Source of the DNA: Closterium sp. Naga37s-1
Taxonomy: Eukaryota > Streptophyta > Zygnematophyceae > Desmidiales > Closteriaceae
Direction of reading: 5' to 3'
NCBI GenBank assembly: GCA_947471745.1
Contig: CANJKZ010000932.1
Coordinates: 124,001 to 188,000 of the forward strand
Length of the DNA stretch: 64,000 bases
The position numbers were made by a program, and so were the translations under genes. Below, one piece after another: positions 1-12,317 of the stretch. The notes beneath the pieces were generated by a model that saw nothing but the letters and a program-made list of their open reading frames with translations, was not told where the DNA came from and did no database searches. The number at the start of each line of letters is the position of its first letter. Positions within the stretch are counted from its first letter, which is position 1.

Positions 1-473
1 ATGGGGGGGGGGTTCTTGGCACAGAACTCAGTGGGAAGGGCAGCGCGGTAGCGGGCGTCACTAGTGCGAAGGTGAGCAACTAGGTCAGTAACTGTAGCAA
101 AGGCGGCAAGGTCAGGGAAAAGGTACAGTAGCATGAGGCGGCTGAGGGCAGCAGTGGCTGGGGAGGAGTAGCGTGCAACTACAGCGTCGTACAAAGACTG
201 AGCAGTCTTGTACTGGCCAAAATGTGCGCGCTCAGCAGGCGGCAGGTGACTACGAACAGCTAGACGAGCAACGGCGTCACGAGTGGTCCACTGCGAGCGA
301 ACTGTGCTTTCAGCAGTGGCAGCAGGAGCAGTGGAAACACCGGACGTGTGATCGAAAAGGGATACCCCATCCCTAGAATCACACTGAAGAAAATGCTGTA
401 GGTCGTCAACCCACACGTCAAAGTCAACTGCACGTCCCTCAGCATCAAAGGTGAGAACGGTAGGACTAGCCAT
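1..473 (-). CDS. gag: Gag N-terminal domain of copia element F (partial)
   Basis: ATG at 473 on the minus strand opens a frame that stays free of stops to the window edge (about 157 residues). It begins MASPTVLTFDAEGRAVDFDV and matches the first part of the Gag of elements A and G almost residue for residue. Family knowledge: this is the capsid-like region of Ty1/copia Gag, which packages the element RNA into virus-like particles. The frame is intact as far as visible, so F could be a young copy; the rest cannot be judged. Confidence 0.85.
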   Translation of the reverse strand, partial: MASPTVLTFDAEGRAVDFDVWVDDLQHFLQCDSRDGVSLFDHTSGVSTAPAATAESTVRSQWTTRDAVARLAVRSHLPPAERAHFGQYKTAQSLYDAVVARYSSPATAALSRLMLLYLFPDLAAFATVTDLVAHLRTSDARYRAALPTEFCAKNPPP

Positions 474-1502
474 AGCAGCAGTGGGAGCAGTAGCAAGAGT
501 AGCAGCAGTAGCAGTAGCAGCGCGACTCGGCAGGGCGGGGCAGCGTAGGTGCAGCAGCAAGTAGGTGTGGCGGTGCACTTACCAGCGGCGGACGAGGTGG
601 GCCGCTACTGGTGGGGCTGGGCCAGGGCGCGTCAGGCAGGGCGGCTGCAGGCTTGTCAGCGGCAGCAGGGCCGCTACGGTGGCAGCTGCTGCTGCAGTAG
701 GGACAGCGACGGCAGCTGCTGCAGGGGCTACGTCGCGGGCAGGGACGACGCCGCGGGCAGGGGCGACGCCGCGGGCAGGGGCGACGCCGCGGGCAGGGGC
801 GACGCCGCGGGCAGGGGGCGACGCCGCGAGTAGGGGCGACGCCGCGCGCAGGGGGCGACGACGCGAGCACGGGCGACGTCGCGCGGGCAGGGGCGAGGTC
901 GCGGGCAGGGGGCGACGCCGCGGGCAGGGGGCGACGCCGTGGGCAGGGGCGACGCCGCGCGGGCAGGGGCGACGTCGCGGGCAGGGGCGACACCGCTGGC
1001 AATGGCGACGCCGCGCGGGCAGGGGCGACGTCGCGCGGGTCCCGTAGGGGCGTCGCGACGAGGCAGGGTGGCGACGGGGCGGGGCCGCGACCGGTGACGG
1101 GACGGGGCCGAGAAGGGGCCGCGACCGGTGACGGGACGGGGCCGAGAAGGGGCCGCTAAGGGGCCGCGAGGGGGCCGGGAGGGGGCCGCTAAGGGGCCGC
1201 GAAGGGGGCCGGGCAGGCCGCTAGGGGGGCCGCGAGGGGGGCGCTAAGGGGCCGCGAAGGGGCCGCTAAGGGGCCGCGAAGGGGCCGCGAGGGGGCCGGG
1301 CAGGCCGCTAGGGGGGGGGGCGCTAAGGGGCCGCTAAGGGGCCGCGAAGGGGCCGCTAAGGGGCCGCGAGGGGGCCGGGCAGGCTGCTAAGGGGCCGCGA
1401 AAGCTTAGGGCAGGGCAGAGCGCGAAGCGCGCTTCGGGCAGGTTATGAAAAAAAAAAATATAACGTGGTGGGCCCTTAGGAAGAAACGGTCCCACTAGGG
1501 AA
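474..1502 (-). repeat. GC-rich tandem-repeat leader of element F
   Basis: About 1 kb of G-rich sequence between primer site and gag. 735-1030 is built from near-exact 18-bp units of the type GGGCAGGGGCGACGCCGC; 1080-1400 is built from GGGGCCGCTAA/GAAGG units. Long reading frames on both strands here are by-products of the repeats. A GTGGTGGGCCC motif (1465-1475) lies about 30 bp from the primer site, as in the sister elements. Confidence 0.8.
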
Positions 1503-1516
1503 CCCGCTCTATACCA

Positions 1517-1649
1517 TGTGAGAATAAACGAGAGGAATGAATGGCTGAACTAGAAAGCAGTTGGGTACAAGTAGGAAACCTAAAAGTGTTGTACCCTATA
1601 TGAACTACCCCACTATAGCCTAAACAGACTATAGCATATAAGTTTGACA
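1517..1649 (-). repeat. 5' LTR of copia element F (133 bp)
   Basis: On the minus strand it runs TGTCAAACTT... to ...TTCTCACA. It aligns along its length with the 128-bp LTRs of element G. The primer site TGGTATAGAGCGGG (minus strand, 1516-1503) follows directly; it resembles the initiator-Met tRNA site TGGTATCAGAGC but lacks part of it. Confidence 0.85.
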
Positions 1650-2865
1650 GATGTATGGCATGTCGTTTCATTAGTGTGTCCAGCAATATCATGGGTGCAT
1701 GTATGTTTGTGTGTGTGATTAGTTTGCATGCATGGGAGTGTGTGTGCATGCATTCTGTTAGTCTGAGAGGGGGTTTGTTGTATGCACGTCAGTTTGAGTG
1801 CACGTCATCCTAACGGCATGCCGTATGCTCGTGTGATCCATGCTTGCATTATTTGTATTAGCATATGTTATTGTGCATGGCTGTTTGGTTTTATCACCTC
1901 TGATTTTCTCCAAGTCTAAAAGCTTGATCACGCAGGAGAAATCCATAGCTTTCCAACGATACCAAGATCTTCTTATTCCGGCCAAGATCGCCCAAGTTAC
2001 GAGATTTCTAATATTTTTGAATTCCTAATTTATTTTGGGATATTATCTAAACTGGGCGATTATTGGGACATGAATAGAAACGGATCTTTGTTTGGGTGGT
2101 TAGGAAGGCAACTATGACTTTTGGATTGGGGTGGCTAGAATTTTCTAGCATGGGTTGCAAATGTTTCAATACCTAGGCAAGATCCAGTTTGATTGGATTT
2201 TGCACGTGACACCTCAATGACCTCATGATGAGGGTTGCATTTTTTATGCTATGAAGTTTCCTACCATCCTTCCCTAGCATTTGGAGAGCCCTTCCCTCAC
2301 AAGGTCCTCTTGATGCCCCCAACTCCTATCATTCTATCCCTAAAGTTTGTGCTTCCTCCCATCCATTGCCGATCTGCTTGCTCCGTGTGAGGAAATCTAA
2401 GGCTAATAGGCCAGGTGGGTCAACCCCCTACAACGATGCCATCGGGGCAGAACGGTATGGTGGCCAGCATCTACACTACATGACGAGGTCGAAGGTGATG
2501 TCGAGCTAGAATTGTTGCTGGTTGAGGAATACGGGCAACCCTACTCTGCTTTGGTGCCTCAAACACTCGGCTCGTCCTGCGTCATCTCGATGCGCACTGT
2601 GGGAGGTGCGCACTGATTTGTCGGTATTAGACGAAATGAAACTCGTTATTTGAAAATTCAGATGAAGTAGAGTGCTTGGTCTGAAACAAAAAAAAGACGA
2701 ACATAAATCGCTTGACTAAGAGATCAGATGAAATAAAAATCACGGTCTTCAAAATCATATGTTCACAAAAATAAAAGTACCTTAAGTCTAAAAATCAAAC
2801 CATCATATCAAATTGGTCTCATAACAATGTCAAAACAATGTGAAGCCTGCCCCGCGCTTCGTCCC
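1650..2865. other. Unassigned DNA, no gene recognised
   Basis: AT-richer stretch between the LTR of F and the LTR of E. The reading frames are short (at most about 75 codons) and resemble no family I know. It could be old host intergenic DNA or an eroded repeat. I see no splice-consistent coding structure. Confidence 0.5.
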
Positions 2866-3855
2866 TGTTGACGGGAGTGGAGTGTTGGCCCCGCCCTCGC
2901 TTGGGCAACACTGACGACTTGGTCGGATGTACGGGAGTAGCAGCTGACCGTTCACAGTGGGAGAGCTGCTCGATATGCTTTGTCAAGCTGCAGGGGACCG
3001 CTGTGGTGTTGTTGTCGACTAGGGAGCTCGACAGCTGCAACTGACTGGTCTGGGCGATGGGTGGGCCGTCGACTAGGAGGGGCAGTTCGACTGGGAGGTG
3101 AACGGAGCAGTCCGTTGACCTGACAATTGAGCAGTGGTCGACGAGGGGAGCTCGACAACAACAGCTGACAGTTCTGGTCGACGGCAGGGGTCCGTCGACT
3201 AGAGGGTAGCTCGACGAGAGCTGTGGTCGACCAGGGGCACCTGTTGGTCGACCAAAGGGACCTAGTGGTCGACCAGAGGCACTTGGGGTTGTCCAGGTTG
3301 ACCGGGTAACCTGCTCGGCGAGTTCTACGGAGGCACGCAAACGTCGTCGAGGTTGCGATGGCGAAGGCGACTTCGGGTTGGTATCCCGAAGTCGATGTGC
3401 CTCGTCAGGCGCAGACAACAGCCGACCGATGTACAACGGTTCAAGTCGGGCCAATCGTCGGCACGCACATGCGAGCGTGCGCACTGCTGTCTTCTACGGA
3501 GCAACACTGGACAGCCGCTCTGCTGCAGCGTTGGCACACCGTCGACCTGCTGTATTGGCAGGTCGCCTTTTTGCAGTGCTGGCGCGGCTCCTCTACGCAA
3601 CGCTGGCAGTCGGTCGACCATGCTGTGCTGTCGGTCGACCAGGCTAGCTGCAGAGTTGCTAGGTGCATGATGTAGTCATTGTTGTCATTGCTTGTTCAAC
3701 TATTCTGTAATTCCAACTTTGCTAGTGGAAACTCTTGCCGATTTCTCGCGTGATTGTGCAAGCACTAAGGAACTAGGCAAAGCTACGATCACTCCTAGTA
3801 GTTCGTGCCAACCCCCGTAATCTAGCTCACTACTGTTGTAGAGTAAATCTCTGCA
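2866..3855 (+). repeat. 5' LTR of element E (about 990 bp)
   Basis: The first ~690 bp align with 14787-15484. The right end is set by comparison with the solo LTR at 38388-39213, whose terminal ...ATCTCCGCA matches ...ATCTCTGCA here. TGG (3856) follows at once, as expected for a primer site. The LTR is rich in GTCGAC repeats. Confidence 0.7.
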
Positions 3856-4321
3856 TGGTGCGGTGAGCGTGGACGGCCCCACAAATAACCTTTAGGTAAG
3901 AGTCGACTTTTGCACCTACTAAGTCGTTCGTAGGCCGGCAGCAGCGTTAGTCACCATGGTCGACCCCGTAGCTAATACGGGCGTAGCGGACACCATGGAG
4001 GCACGTTTGGCTGATGCGAGGAAATGCCATGAAGATGGCGAGAACGGGTCGATCCCCTGAGCGATCGCTGAGTTGGGCATCTGGGCGTAGTGGGCAACGG
4101 AACACTCTTCCCGTCCTGCATCTCCTCGACCGGTACAAAACGAAGGTGGCGTCGGCGACAAGGTCGACGGCGGTGCACGAGTCAGCGGCAGCAAAGGCAC
4201 GAAGCAGAGAGGGGTGATCAAGGTTGACGGTGGCGTCGACATGATTCAGGCGCGAATGCAGCGGTCAACGGCGGCTGCAGGCAGCTCGCGTGTCGACGTC
4301 GATGGTCGACGTTGCTCTCCT

Positions 4322-5012
4322 CTAAGAAGCGGTGGAGGGCTCTCGGCGACGTGACGGCGGGCGGGATTGCACCGGCGTATGGCTACTTCAAGTTCTCGCC
4401 GGACCGGATCACCGTCCCACCGCTACAAGGTCGACAGGACCTCCTCACCTAGAGGGAGTCGATAGAACCCCAGCTGGAGGTCGCCGGGCTGAAGGGCTTC
4501 GCCGACGGCACAGTGCCAATTCCGCGTGTGGACGATGTCGAGTTGCGTGGGGAGTTTCGTGCTGCTTACCTTCATGGTCATCTCGAGGTGCTGCTCGCTG
4601 GTGGTGCAGCTGGCACTCAGGAGCTGTCGAGAGCGACTGGATGCTGGTCATCACCAGGCATGGCAATTCATCTTGTCGACGTACCAGGTCAAGGACGACG
4701 TGTACATCGGACAGCTGGAGGAGAAGATGACACATATTCGGATGGGCGAGCAGGAGTCGGCGACGGACTACAGCAACCGTCCTCGACGGATTCTGGCTGA
4801 GATGCGGATGGCGGGCGCCGAATACTCGACGGCGTCCTACATCACCCACGTCCTCAAGGGCCTGCCGCGCAGCTACAACCTCATGAAGAGGATGACGATG
4901 GTGCCCGGAATACGTGAGTCCCTCGACAAGGACTCCCTCACCAGCTACATCCTCCAAGACGAGGCGATGCAGGAGGCGGAACAGCCCACGGAGCTCCTTC
5001 CGCAGGCCAATA
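4322..5012 (+). pseudogene. gag: Gag (N-terminal part) of element E, broken
   Basis: Copia Gag of the UBN2 type: an LSTYQVKDDVYI-like segment, then a helical region ending in ILQDEAMQEAEQ. Frame changes near 4520-4560 and a TAG near 4449 break it; the clean part is 4680-5012. It breaks off at the left edge of element D and continues at 12318 on the other side. Confidence 0.7.
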
Positions 5013-5143
5013 TGTTAGAATAACAAACGAGAATGGGATGAACTAGCAGCAGGATGAGTACAAGTACTAACCCTAAGTTGTGTTGTACCCCATATAGGCT
5101 ACCCCACTACAGACTACACGATCTACAGCATATAATTTTGACA
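5013..5143 (-). repeat. 3' LTR of element D
   Basis: 131 bp, TGTTAGAATA...TTTTGACA on the plus strand. Pairs with 12187-12317. Confidence 0.85.
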
Positions 5144-5369
5144 CACCCCCATAGGCAAAGTGGGGGAGAACAAGTGGTCACAAGACCAGTCAAGAAAAGC
5201 AAAACAAGCTCAGGGTGGATCACAAAGTCACCACACAGTCCGAGCACAAGCAAAGGGCCACAAGGCCAGTTCACATGCAGAGTTATATAAAGAGAACAAA
5301 CAATATAGTGATCATACCCTAGCAAGTGCAAGCATGCAGGTATATAAAGAGATCATAGTACAAGCAGAG
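5144..5369 (-). promoter_or_regulatory. 3' non-coding block and polypurine-tract hairpin of D
   Basis: Between the RNase H stop and the 3' LTR. On the minus strand it contains the block found in A, C and G (CTGCATGTGAACTGGCC... and ...CTTGACTGGTCTTGTGACC), then CCCCCA-(9 nt)-TGGGGG at 5166-5146 next to the LTR. The second arm is the polypurine tract used to prime plus-strand DNA. Confidence 0.6.
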
Positions 5370-8300
5370 TCAAGCAGTAAGCAAGTGAGGCAAAGTGGGC
5401 ACAAGGCCTAACACAGTAGCAAAGCGCTGATGATCACCAGGCGGAAGTGCCTTAGTGAAGACATCAGCAGTGTTGGCCCGAGTGGCCACGAACACAAGAC
5501 GAAGGTGGCCACGCTGCTGCAACTCTCGAGCAAGGAAGTATCTCAGAGCGATGTGCTTCGTTCTGTGCTCCAGTCTGTGCTCGTGACACAAGGCAATCAT
5601 GGCCTTGTTGTCTACGTACAGAACTGGAGGCGAACGAGGCTGCTCTCCCAAGTCGGTCAGCAAGTAGGTGAGCCAGCATAGCTCCTGAGCAGCCATGGCC
5701 CCGGCGTAGATCTCAGCCTCACAACTGGAGCTGAGAACCGAAGACGAGCGGGTAGACCGCCAAGAAACAGAGCCTGAACCAAGGCTGAAGGTGTAACCCT
5801 GTGACGACCGCTGCGTAGCTGAGTCGTCAACCCAGGAGGCGTCTGCGTGACCAGTGAGAACAACTGGACCCCGTCGTCCAAGCACAAGCCCCATGCCCGA
5901 CGTACTGCACAGGTAACACACTACCCTCTTCGCAGCATCCCAGTGCACCTTTCGGTGCCTGCCGGGAGCCACGTAGCGAGCCAGAAGGCTGAGAGGGTAC
6001 GCGAGGTCACGTCGTGTGCAAGTCATCAGGAACATGAGGCAACCCACAAGCTCTGGGTACGGACCACTCGGCTCTACGGACTCGTCCAAAGGTGAAGCTG
6101 AGAGCGAGTGGCTGGTAGACAGAGGAGTGAGCTGTGGCGAGGAGTACTGGAAGCCGAAGCGCTGAAGGACCTGGTGCACCATGTGTGACTGAGTAAGTGT
6201 GATGGTGCGCTGTGCTCAGTCCCGGGTGATCTGCAGGCCAAGGTAGCTGCGCAGTTCACCCAGGTCAGTGCAGGTATGTCTCTTCTGCAGCTCCGACTTC
6301 ACAAGGGTCAGTGCCTCAATGTCAGCTGTGGCAAAGACGAGGTCGTCGACGTACACGAGGACGTAGAACAGCCGCAGCGACGTGTCGGTGCGTAGAAACA
6401 ACGACGGGTCCGCAGTAGAAGGAGCAAACCCAAGAGCCGCAAGTGTAGTCCTCAGTGTGACGTGCCACTCGCAAGGCGCCTGGCGGAGACCGTAGACTGG
6501 CCGCCGGAGGCTCCACTGGGTACCTATAGGAAAAGACTCAGTGAAACCAGGTGGTCGGCGCAGCCAGATCTCCTCGTGCAGGCTGCCCTGCAGGAAGGCA
6601 GTACTGAAGTCCAGGGAGTGTAACTCGTAGTCACGCTGAGCAGCTACGTGCAGCAACACCCGAAGAGTAGTCATCTTCGGGGTGGGGGAGAAGGTCTGGA
6701 AGTAGTCAACCCCCTGTCGCTGACTGAAGCCTCAAGCAACGTAACGCGCCTTGAAGGCAGGCGGAGAACCCGGCGGCCGCTTCACCCTGAAAATCCACAT
6801 GCCATCGACTATGTTCGCCCTAGACGGGGGAACTGCGTTGACGTAGGTGTCTGTGGACATCCAGGATGCCATCTCGGCATCCATAGCTGCCTGCCACTGA
6901 GAGGAGTAAGGACCCGTAATCGCCTCTGCGTAAGAGCGCGGGGTCGGGATGTGTGGAGCATCCGGGTCTCCCTCAGGGGCAAGCAGCATGGAAGCGAAAC
7001 GAGGTACAGCAGCTGCAAGACACTCAAAGTCCTCCTGCCTGTCCTCAAGGACGTCCGTGCCAAGAGCACACTCACCCCCGACGGACGGAGGACTGGCAGA
7101 CACAGACTCAGCAACTAGAGCAGTGGTGTAGTCGAGATGGCAGGCAGCAGCAAAGTCAAGCAGCTCAGCAACGAGAGCAGAAGCAGCAGCAGACTCAAAG
7201 AACGGGTCAGTGACAGCAGTGGCAAGAAGACGAGCGACAGTGGGACTGGCAGCACGCGCTCAATCAGACTTAGGGTCAGGGACCTCAGGAAGAGAGGACT
7301 CAGGAGTAGCAGGCAGAGGAACACGCAGTGGAACAGAGGAAGGACGGAGTGCCATTGTGTGCGTGCCTGGGACAGGAGGAGGACGCGAACGAGGAGCGCG
7401 ATGAGCAGTGCGAACAGGTGAGACAGGACGAGACGCAGGCTCACGGCGCTTTGTAAGACCTCCAGACTGCTGAGTGTAAGGAGAGGGAACAGACAGTGGG
7501 GAGGCTGGCTGTAATGGCGGCTGCGACTGGTCAGGCGGTGGACACAGGAAGGGAAAAGGAAGACCAGTAGAAGACGGGACACCAAGAACCTGCTAAAGCA
7601 GGGGAACGAAGTACGGTCGCGGCCGCACAGTGTCTCCAGCACCTCCAGCTCCAGGGTCAACAGCTCCAGCTCCTGCAGCCCCAGTGCCTCCGGCGCCAGT
7701 GCCTCCAACCCCAGCTCCTGCAGCCCCAGCGCCTCCTGCGCCAGGGCCTCCAACTCCAGCTACTCAAGCTCCAGCGCCTCCAGCGCCTGCTGCTCCAGGC
7801 TCCGTAGGGTCTCCAGCTCCAGTGCACCCAACACCACCAGTCCCGGCAGCTCCAGCACCACTGGTACGAGCACCTCCAGGACCAGTAGCCGCAGTACCTC
7901 CAGTACCGCCAGCTCCAGTAGTAACAGCAGCACCTCCAACTCCAGTGTCTCCAGCCCCTCCAGCTCTGGAAGCTCCACTCCGACGGTGCGCGCGCCGAAA
8001 AAGCCACTCACGCAGCTGCTGCAAGGACAGTCACGGCGAGGCACCTACAGGACCTCCAGACGAAGCAGCACCCCGAGGCTCAGCACCCCCAGACTCCGCA
8101 CCCTCTGACTCAGCACCCCCAGGCTCAACACCCTCAGGCTCAGCACCCCCAGGCCCAGCACCCCCAGACCCAGCACCCTCAGACCCCGCACCCCCCGGCT
8201 CCGCACCCTTAGACGCAGCACCCCCAGACGCAGCACCCCCAGACGCAGCACCTGGAGCAGCACCTGAGCCGACAAGCTACCTGAACAGGCGCAATACCAG

Positions 8301-11182
8301 GGAGAGGGTCTACCTGAGACACACCCGAGGGAGCAGGACCCTGGGGCGGGAGGGGGTCTACCGGAGGTGGACTGGGAGCAAAGAAGAGCGGCGGGGGCGG
8401 GGGAGGGGCAGAGCGGTAAGGGAAGAGATGGTAGAAGGGAACCGACTCGTTGAACGTGACGTCCTGAGACGGGAGGACACGGCGCGAGGTGGGGTGGTAA
8501 AACAGCCAGCCAGGCGCGTTAGGGATAAAGCCAAGAAAGACGTAGGGAATGGGGCCGGCGGAGAGCTTGTCCGTGGACGTATCGCGAACAAAGGCACGAG
8601 AACCCCAGACCCGGAACACCGACGCATCGCCAACCTTCCCTGTCCAACGCACTGTGGGCAAGGTCTCCGGTAAGGAGACACGGAGCCAGAGGTTGAGCTG
8701 ATGCGCAGCGTACCGGACCGCAAACGGCCACAGAAAATGGGGAGCGGCCGCATGGATCATGGAGGTACGAGCGACCTCCATGACTAAGCCAATGCGGCGC
8801 TCAGCAATCCCATTTTGCTAAGGGGAGTCCGGAAGCGTGAACGACTGGAGAATGCCCTCCCCACGACAAAAGTCCCACAAGAGGTCGGAGAAGAACTCAC
8901 CACATCTGTCAAAGTGCAGACGCAGGACAGGGAGGTCCTGACCGAACCGCTCTCGTAGCTGGAGACGGACTGTGCGGATCCAAGGGATCAAGACATCAGA
9001 GAACTCACCCTTCCTACACAAGGGGAAGACCTTGGTGTACCGCGTATAGTCGTCAACTACCAGCAGAAAGTAGCGCTCGCGGCCCTGTCTTCTGACGCGG
9101 GCGGGGCCCCACACGTCCATGTGGAGGGTCTGCAGGGGAGCAGTCGTCGAGGGAAATGAGGAGAAGTGAGGAGCGGCGCGCTACCGCCCCTCGTCGCAAG
9201 GAAGACAGGGCGGGGCAGGCGAGGGCTGTAAGGGAGGCAGAGACCTGGGGACACCAGAGACAAGGAGACGGTAGTGCATGCCACGAAGGCATGGCAAGGA
9301 GGGGTGACCCAGGCGGTGGTGCCACCGAAGAGTCTGGTGCGACAAGAGGCGACACGAGCAAGAGGCGGCTACCTGACCTGACGCGGACACCTGAGCAGAC
9401 GCAGCGACCTGAGGAGGCTCGTTAGCCAGCGTGTACAAACTCGACCCTCGCCGACGAGTGAACGTAGCCAGGTGACGCCCCGTCCGTGTGCACGTGCAGA
9501 TCGACACACGCTGACCCCCAGGAGTGGTGGTAGTGACCATCACATCCAGAAGGTCATCTGTACTCACCAAGTTCGTAGAGAACGAGGGGAGGTGAAGACC
9601 TGACAGTGAGCCGGACGGAACCGCCGGACACGGGAGGACAGTGGAGGAACGGGCAACGACCGGGCCCCTAGAGGGGTCAGCCAGTCTGACCGGGACAGGT
9701 GCAGGGAGAGGAGTGAGAGTGGTGCTGTAACGAAAGAAATAGCGTTAGGCGCTGGAGTCCAACGTGAAGGTGTGCAAGGCCTTAGCAGGCGCAGTACCAG
9801 GGGGAGTACCAGTCGCACTAGCACCTAGAGCAGCAGCCGCTATACCTGGGTTAGGTGGCACACACCAGTAACAGTCACCCTCAGCACTAAAAGACAAAGC
9901 ATACATGGCAGGGATAATAGCATCATAGTCTAGGTCAAAGATAGCAACTCCCGACCTAAGCAACTCCGCCCAATGAGGGCGCTCGACGTCGTCACCAAAC
10001 TCAGCACGCTAGGCGTCGTCAAGGCGGGCGAATCAGCGGTGCTCAGTGTGAAGCCTCCCACATGTCTGGCCCGCACGGACTCCCGTGCGAATGACATACA
10101 GGCAGCTCTCACTACCCCCACCCGGCCCACGCTGAACTAACCACTCACGAAGCTGCTGGGGCGACTGGGTCTCGCTCCGACGTTGCTGCTGCTAGCCGCG
10201 ACCACCACCAGGGCCTCCACGCCAAGGTCCAGACCTACCACCACCAGTCCCACCGCCTCCACTGCCGCCACTCCCTCCGCTGCCTCCACCGCCGCCACCA
10301 GAGCCCCCACTGCCGCCACCAGTCCCACCGCCGCCACCACCTCCACCGCCTCCACCACTTCTACCGCTGCCCCCACCACCGCTCCCACTGCCACCTCCAC
10401 CACCACCGCCGCCTCCTCCACCACCCCGGCCACCCTTGCCCTTGTTGCTGCGGCGCTTCACACTAGTCGAAGCAGCACCGACGTCCTCAGTAACAGAGAC
10501 GTCTGCAGCAGCAGCAGAGGCGAAGGAGGGGGAAAGGGGGGAGGGGGAGCACCCCTCAAAGAAGGGCGAGCGCGGAGTGCCACGAGCAGCACCTACAGCA
10601 ACTGCACTAGTCTCAGCTGCGAGGAGATGCTGCTCGAGGAGGTCAACAGTGAGGGAGGTGGGGTCGAGGGTGAGAAAGTGGTCCCTGACAGAGAGAAGGG
10701 AGTCAGGGAGGCGAGTGACTACGAAGTAGAGAGTGATGTACATCGGGGGCGGGTTCCCTGCAAGGAACTCGGCTGAGAGGGCAGCGCGGTAGCGAGCGTC
10801 GCTAGAACGCAAGTGGGTAACCAGGTCCGTTACTATGGCAAAAGCCGACAGCTCAGGGAACAGGTAGGGCAGTAGCAGCCTGCCCAGAGCAGCAGTGGCA
10901 GGGGAGGAGTAGCGAGCAACGATAGCATCGTACAGGGCCTGTGCTGTCCTGTGCTCTCCAAAGTGAGCACATTTGGTCACGGGCAGGTGGTTGCGAATGG
11001 CTAAGCGGGCAGTAGCGTCACGAGACAGCCACTGGGAACGAGTCGAACCGTCAGCTGTGGTCAAACAGTGAGACACTGTCCTTACGATCGCTCCGTAGGT
11101 ACAGTTGCAGATCGTCGTGCCACGTGTCAAATGCCACAGGTCTGCCCTCTTGATCGAACGCTAGAACCCTAAGCGAAGCCAT
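5370..11182 (-). pseudogene. gag-pol: Gag-Pol of copia element D, broken
   Basis: ATG at 11182 (MASLRVLAFDQEGRP). In order on the minus strand: Gag with a frameshift near 11050; a Gly-rich tail (10440-10190); protease near 9760, where LDSG has become LDSS and is followed by a stop; GAG-pre-integrase (WHHRLGHPS, near 9350); integrase core (HMDVWG near 9120, NGIAERR near 8800); the long repeat linker (8300-7100); reverse transcriptase with LVYVDD (6674-6216); and RNase H (6182-5370). At least five stops or frameshifts interrupt it. Each piece aligns with the intact protein of element A. Confidence 0.85.
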
Positions 11183-12171
11183 AGTGGCGCAGGACTCAGG
11201 AGCAACAGTAGCAGTAGGAGCAGTAGCAGCAGTAGCTAAGGGGCCAGGGGGCCAAACACGAGGGTGGCGGGGCCGAGGGGCCGAGAAGACTAGGGGCCGA
11301 GGGGCCAAGGGGCGGGGCCGAGGGGCCAAACACGAGGTCAAGGGGGGGGGGGGGGGGGGGGGGGCCAAGGGGCCTAGGGGGCCGAGGGGCCAAACAAGAG
11401 GGTGGCAGGGCCGAGGGGCCGAGGGGCCAATGGGCCTAGGGGCCGAAGGGCCGAGGGGCGGGGCCGAGGGGCCAAAGAGGCCTAGGGGCCAAGGTGCGCG
11501 GCTAGGGGCGACGGGGCCAACGGGGCCTAGGGGCGCGGCTAGGGGCGACGGGGCCAACGGGGCCGAGTGGCGCGGCTAGGGGCGACGGGGTCGACGGGGC
11601 CAACGGGGCCTTGGGGCGCGGCTAGGGGCGACGGGGCCAACGGGGCCTTGGGGCGCGGCTAGGGGCGACGGGGCCAACGGGGCCTAGGGGTGCGGCTAGG
11701 GGCGACGGGGCCAACGGGGCCGAGTGGCGCGGCTAGGGGCGACGGGGTCGACGGGGCCAACGGGGCCTTGGGGCGTGGCTAGGGGCGACGGGGCCAACGG
11801 GGCCGAAGGGGCGCGGCTAGGGGCGACGGGGCCAACGAGGCCTTGGGGCGCGACTAGGGGCGACGGGGTCGACGGGGCCAATGGGGCCGAGTCGCGCGGC
11901 TAGGGGCGACGGGGCCAACAGGGCCGAAGGGGCGCGGCTAGGGGCGACGGGGCCAACGGGGCCGAAGGGGCGCGGCTAGGGGCAACGGGGCCAACGGGGC
12001 CTTGGAGCGCGACTAGGGTATCGACGGGCCGGGGCCTAGGGGCCGTGAGCGACGGGGCCGAGGGGCCGTGAGCGACGGGGCCTAGGGGCCGTGAGGTGGC
12101 GCGACGGGCCTAAGGGGCGCGACGGGCCTAGGGGGGGTACTAGCAGCGTAGCAGGTGGTGGGCCCAAGAAA
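11183..12171 (-). repeat. GC-rich tandem-repeat leader of element D
   Basis: Units of about 28-30 bp of the type CGGCTAGGGGCGACGGGGCCAACGGGGCC fill 11480-12010, with a 24-base G run near 11341-11364. GGTGGTGGGCCC (12154-12165) sits beside the primer site at 12172-12186. Confidence 0.8.
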
Positions 12172-12186
12172 CCTACTCTGATTCCA

Positions 12187-12317
12187 TGTTAGAATAACAA
12201 AACGAGATGGGATGAACTAGCAGCAGGATGAGTACAAGTACTAACCCTGAGTTGTGTTGTACCCCATATAGGCTACCCCACTACAGACTACACAATGTAC
12301 AGCATATAAGTTTGACA
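12187..12317 (-). repeat. 5' LTR of element D
   Basis: 131 bp, TGTTAG...TTTGACA on the plus strand; same length as the partner at 5013-5143. The primer site abuts at 12186. Confidence 0.85.

Larger units (their letters stand above)
1..1649 (-). mobile_element. Copia element F, 5' end only
   Basis: Read on the minus strand, the order is 5' LTR (1517-1649), primer binding site (1503-1516), GC-rich leader and the start of gag at 473. The rest lies beyond position 1. Gag, leader start and LTR closely match those of element G at 55020-62484, so F and G belong to one subfamily. No target-site duplication can be tested because the 3' end is outside the window. Confidence 0.85.
5013..12317 (-). mobile_element. 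Copia element D, decayed, inserted in E
   Basis: Two 131-bp LTRs bound it: 12187-12317 (5' on the minus strand) and 5013-5143 (3'). They differ at about five to seven positions. Flanks are CAATA on the left and CAATT on the right, a probable 5-bp target duplication with one later change. Primer site TGGAATCAGAGTAGG (12186-12172). LTR divergence and many stops make it older than A. Confidence 0.85.

Noticed and set aside
466..1047. Arg/Pro/Gly-rich frames of up to 178 codons on both strands
   Set aside because: They are translations of the 18-bp leader repeats of element F, with no known domain and open on both strands.
1758..2028. Short frames on both strands in the unassigned region
   Set aside because: 60-75 codons, overlapping and unlike any family I know; not enough to call a gene.
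7630..8673. 347-codon Pro/Ala-rich frame on the plus strand
   Set aside because: It is antisense to the repeat linker and integrase end of element D; the minus-strand protein explains the region.
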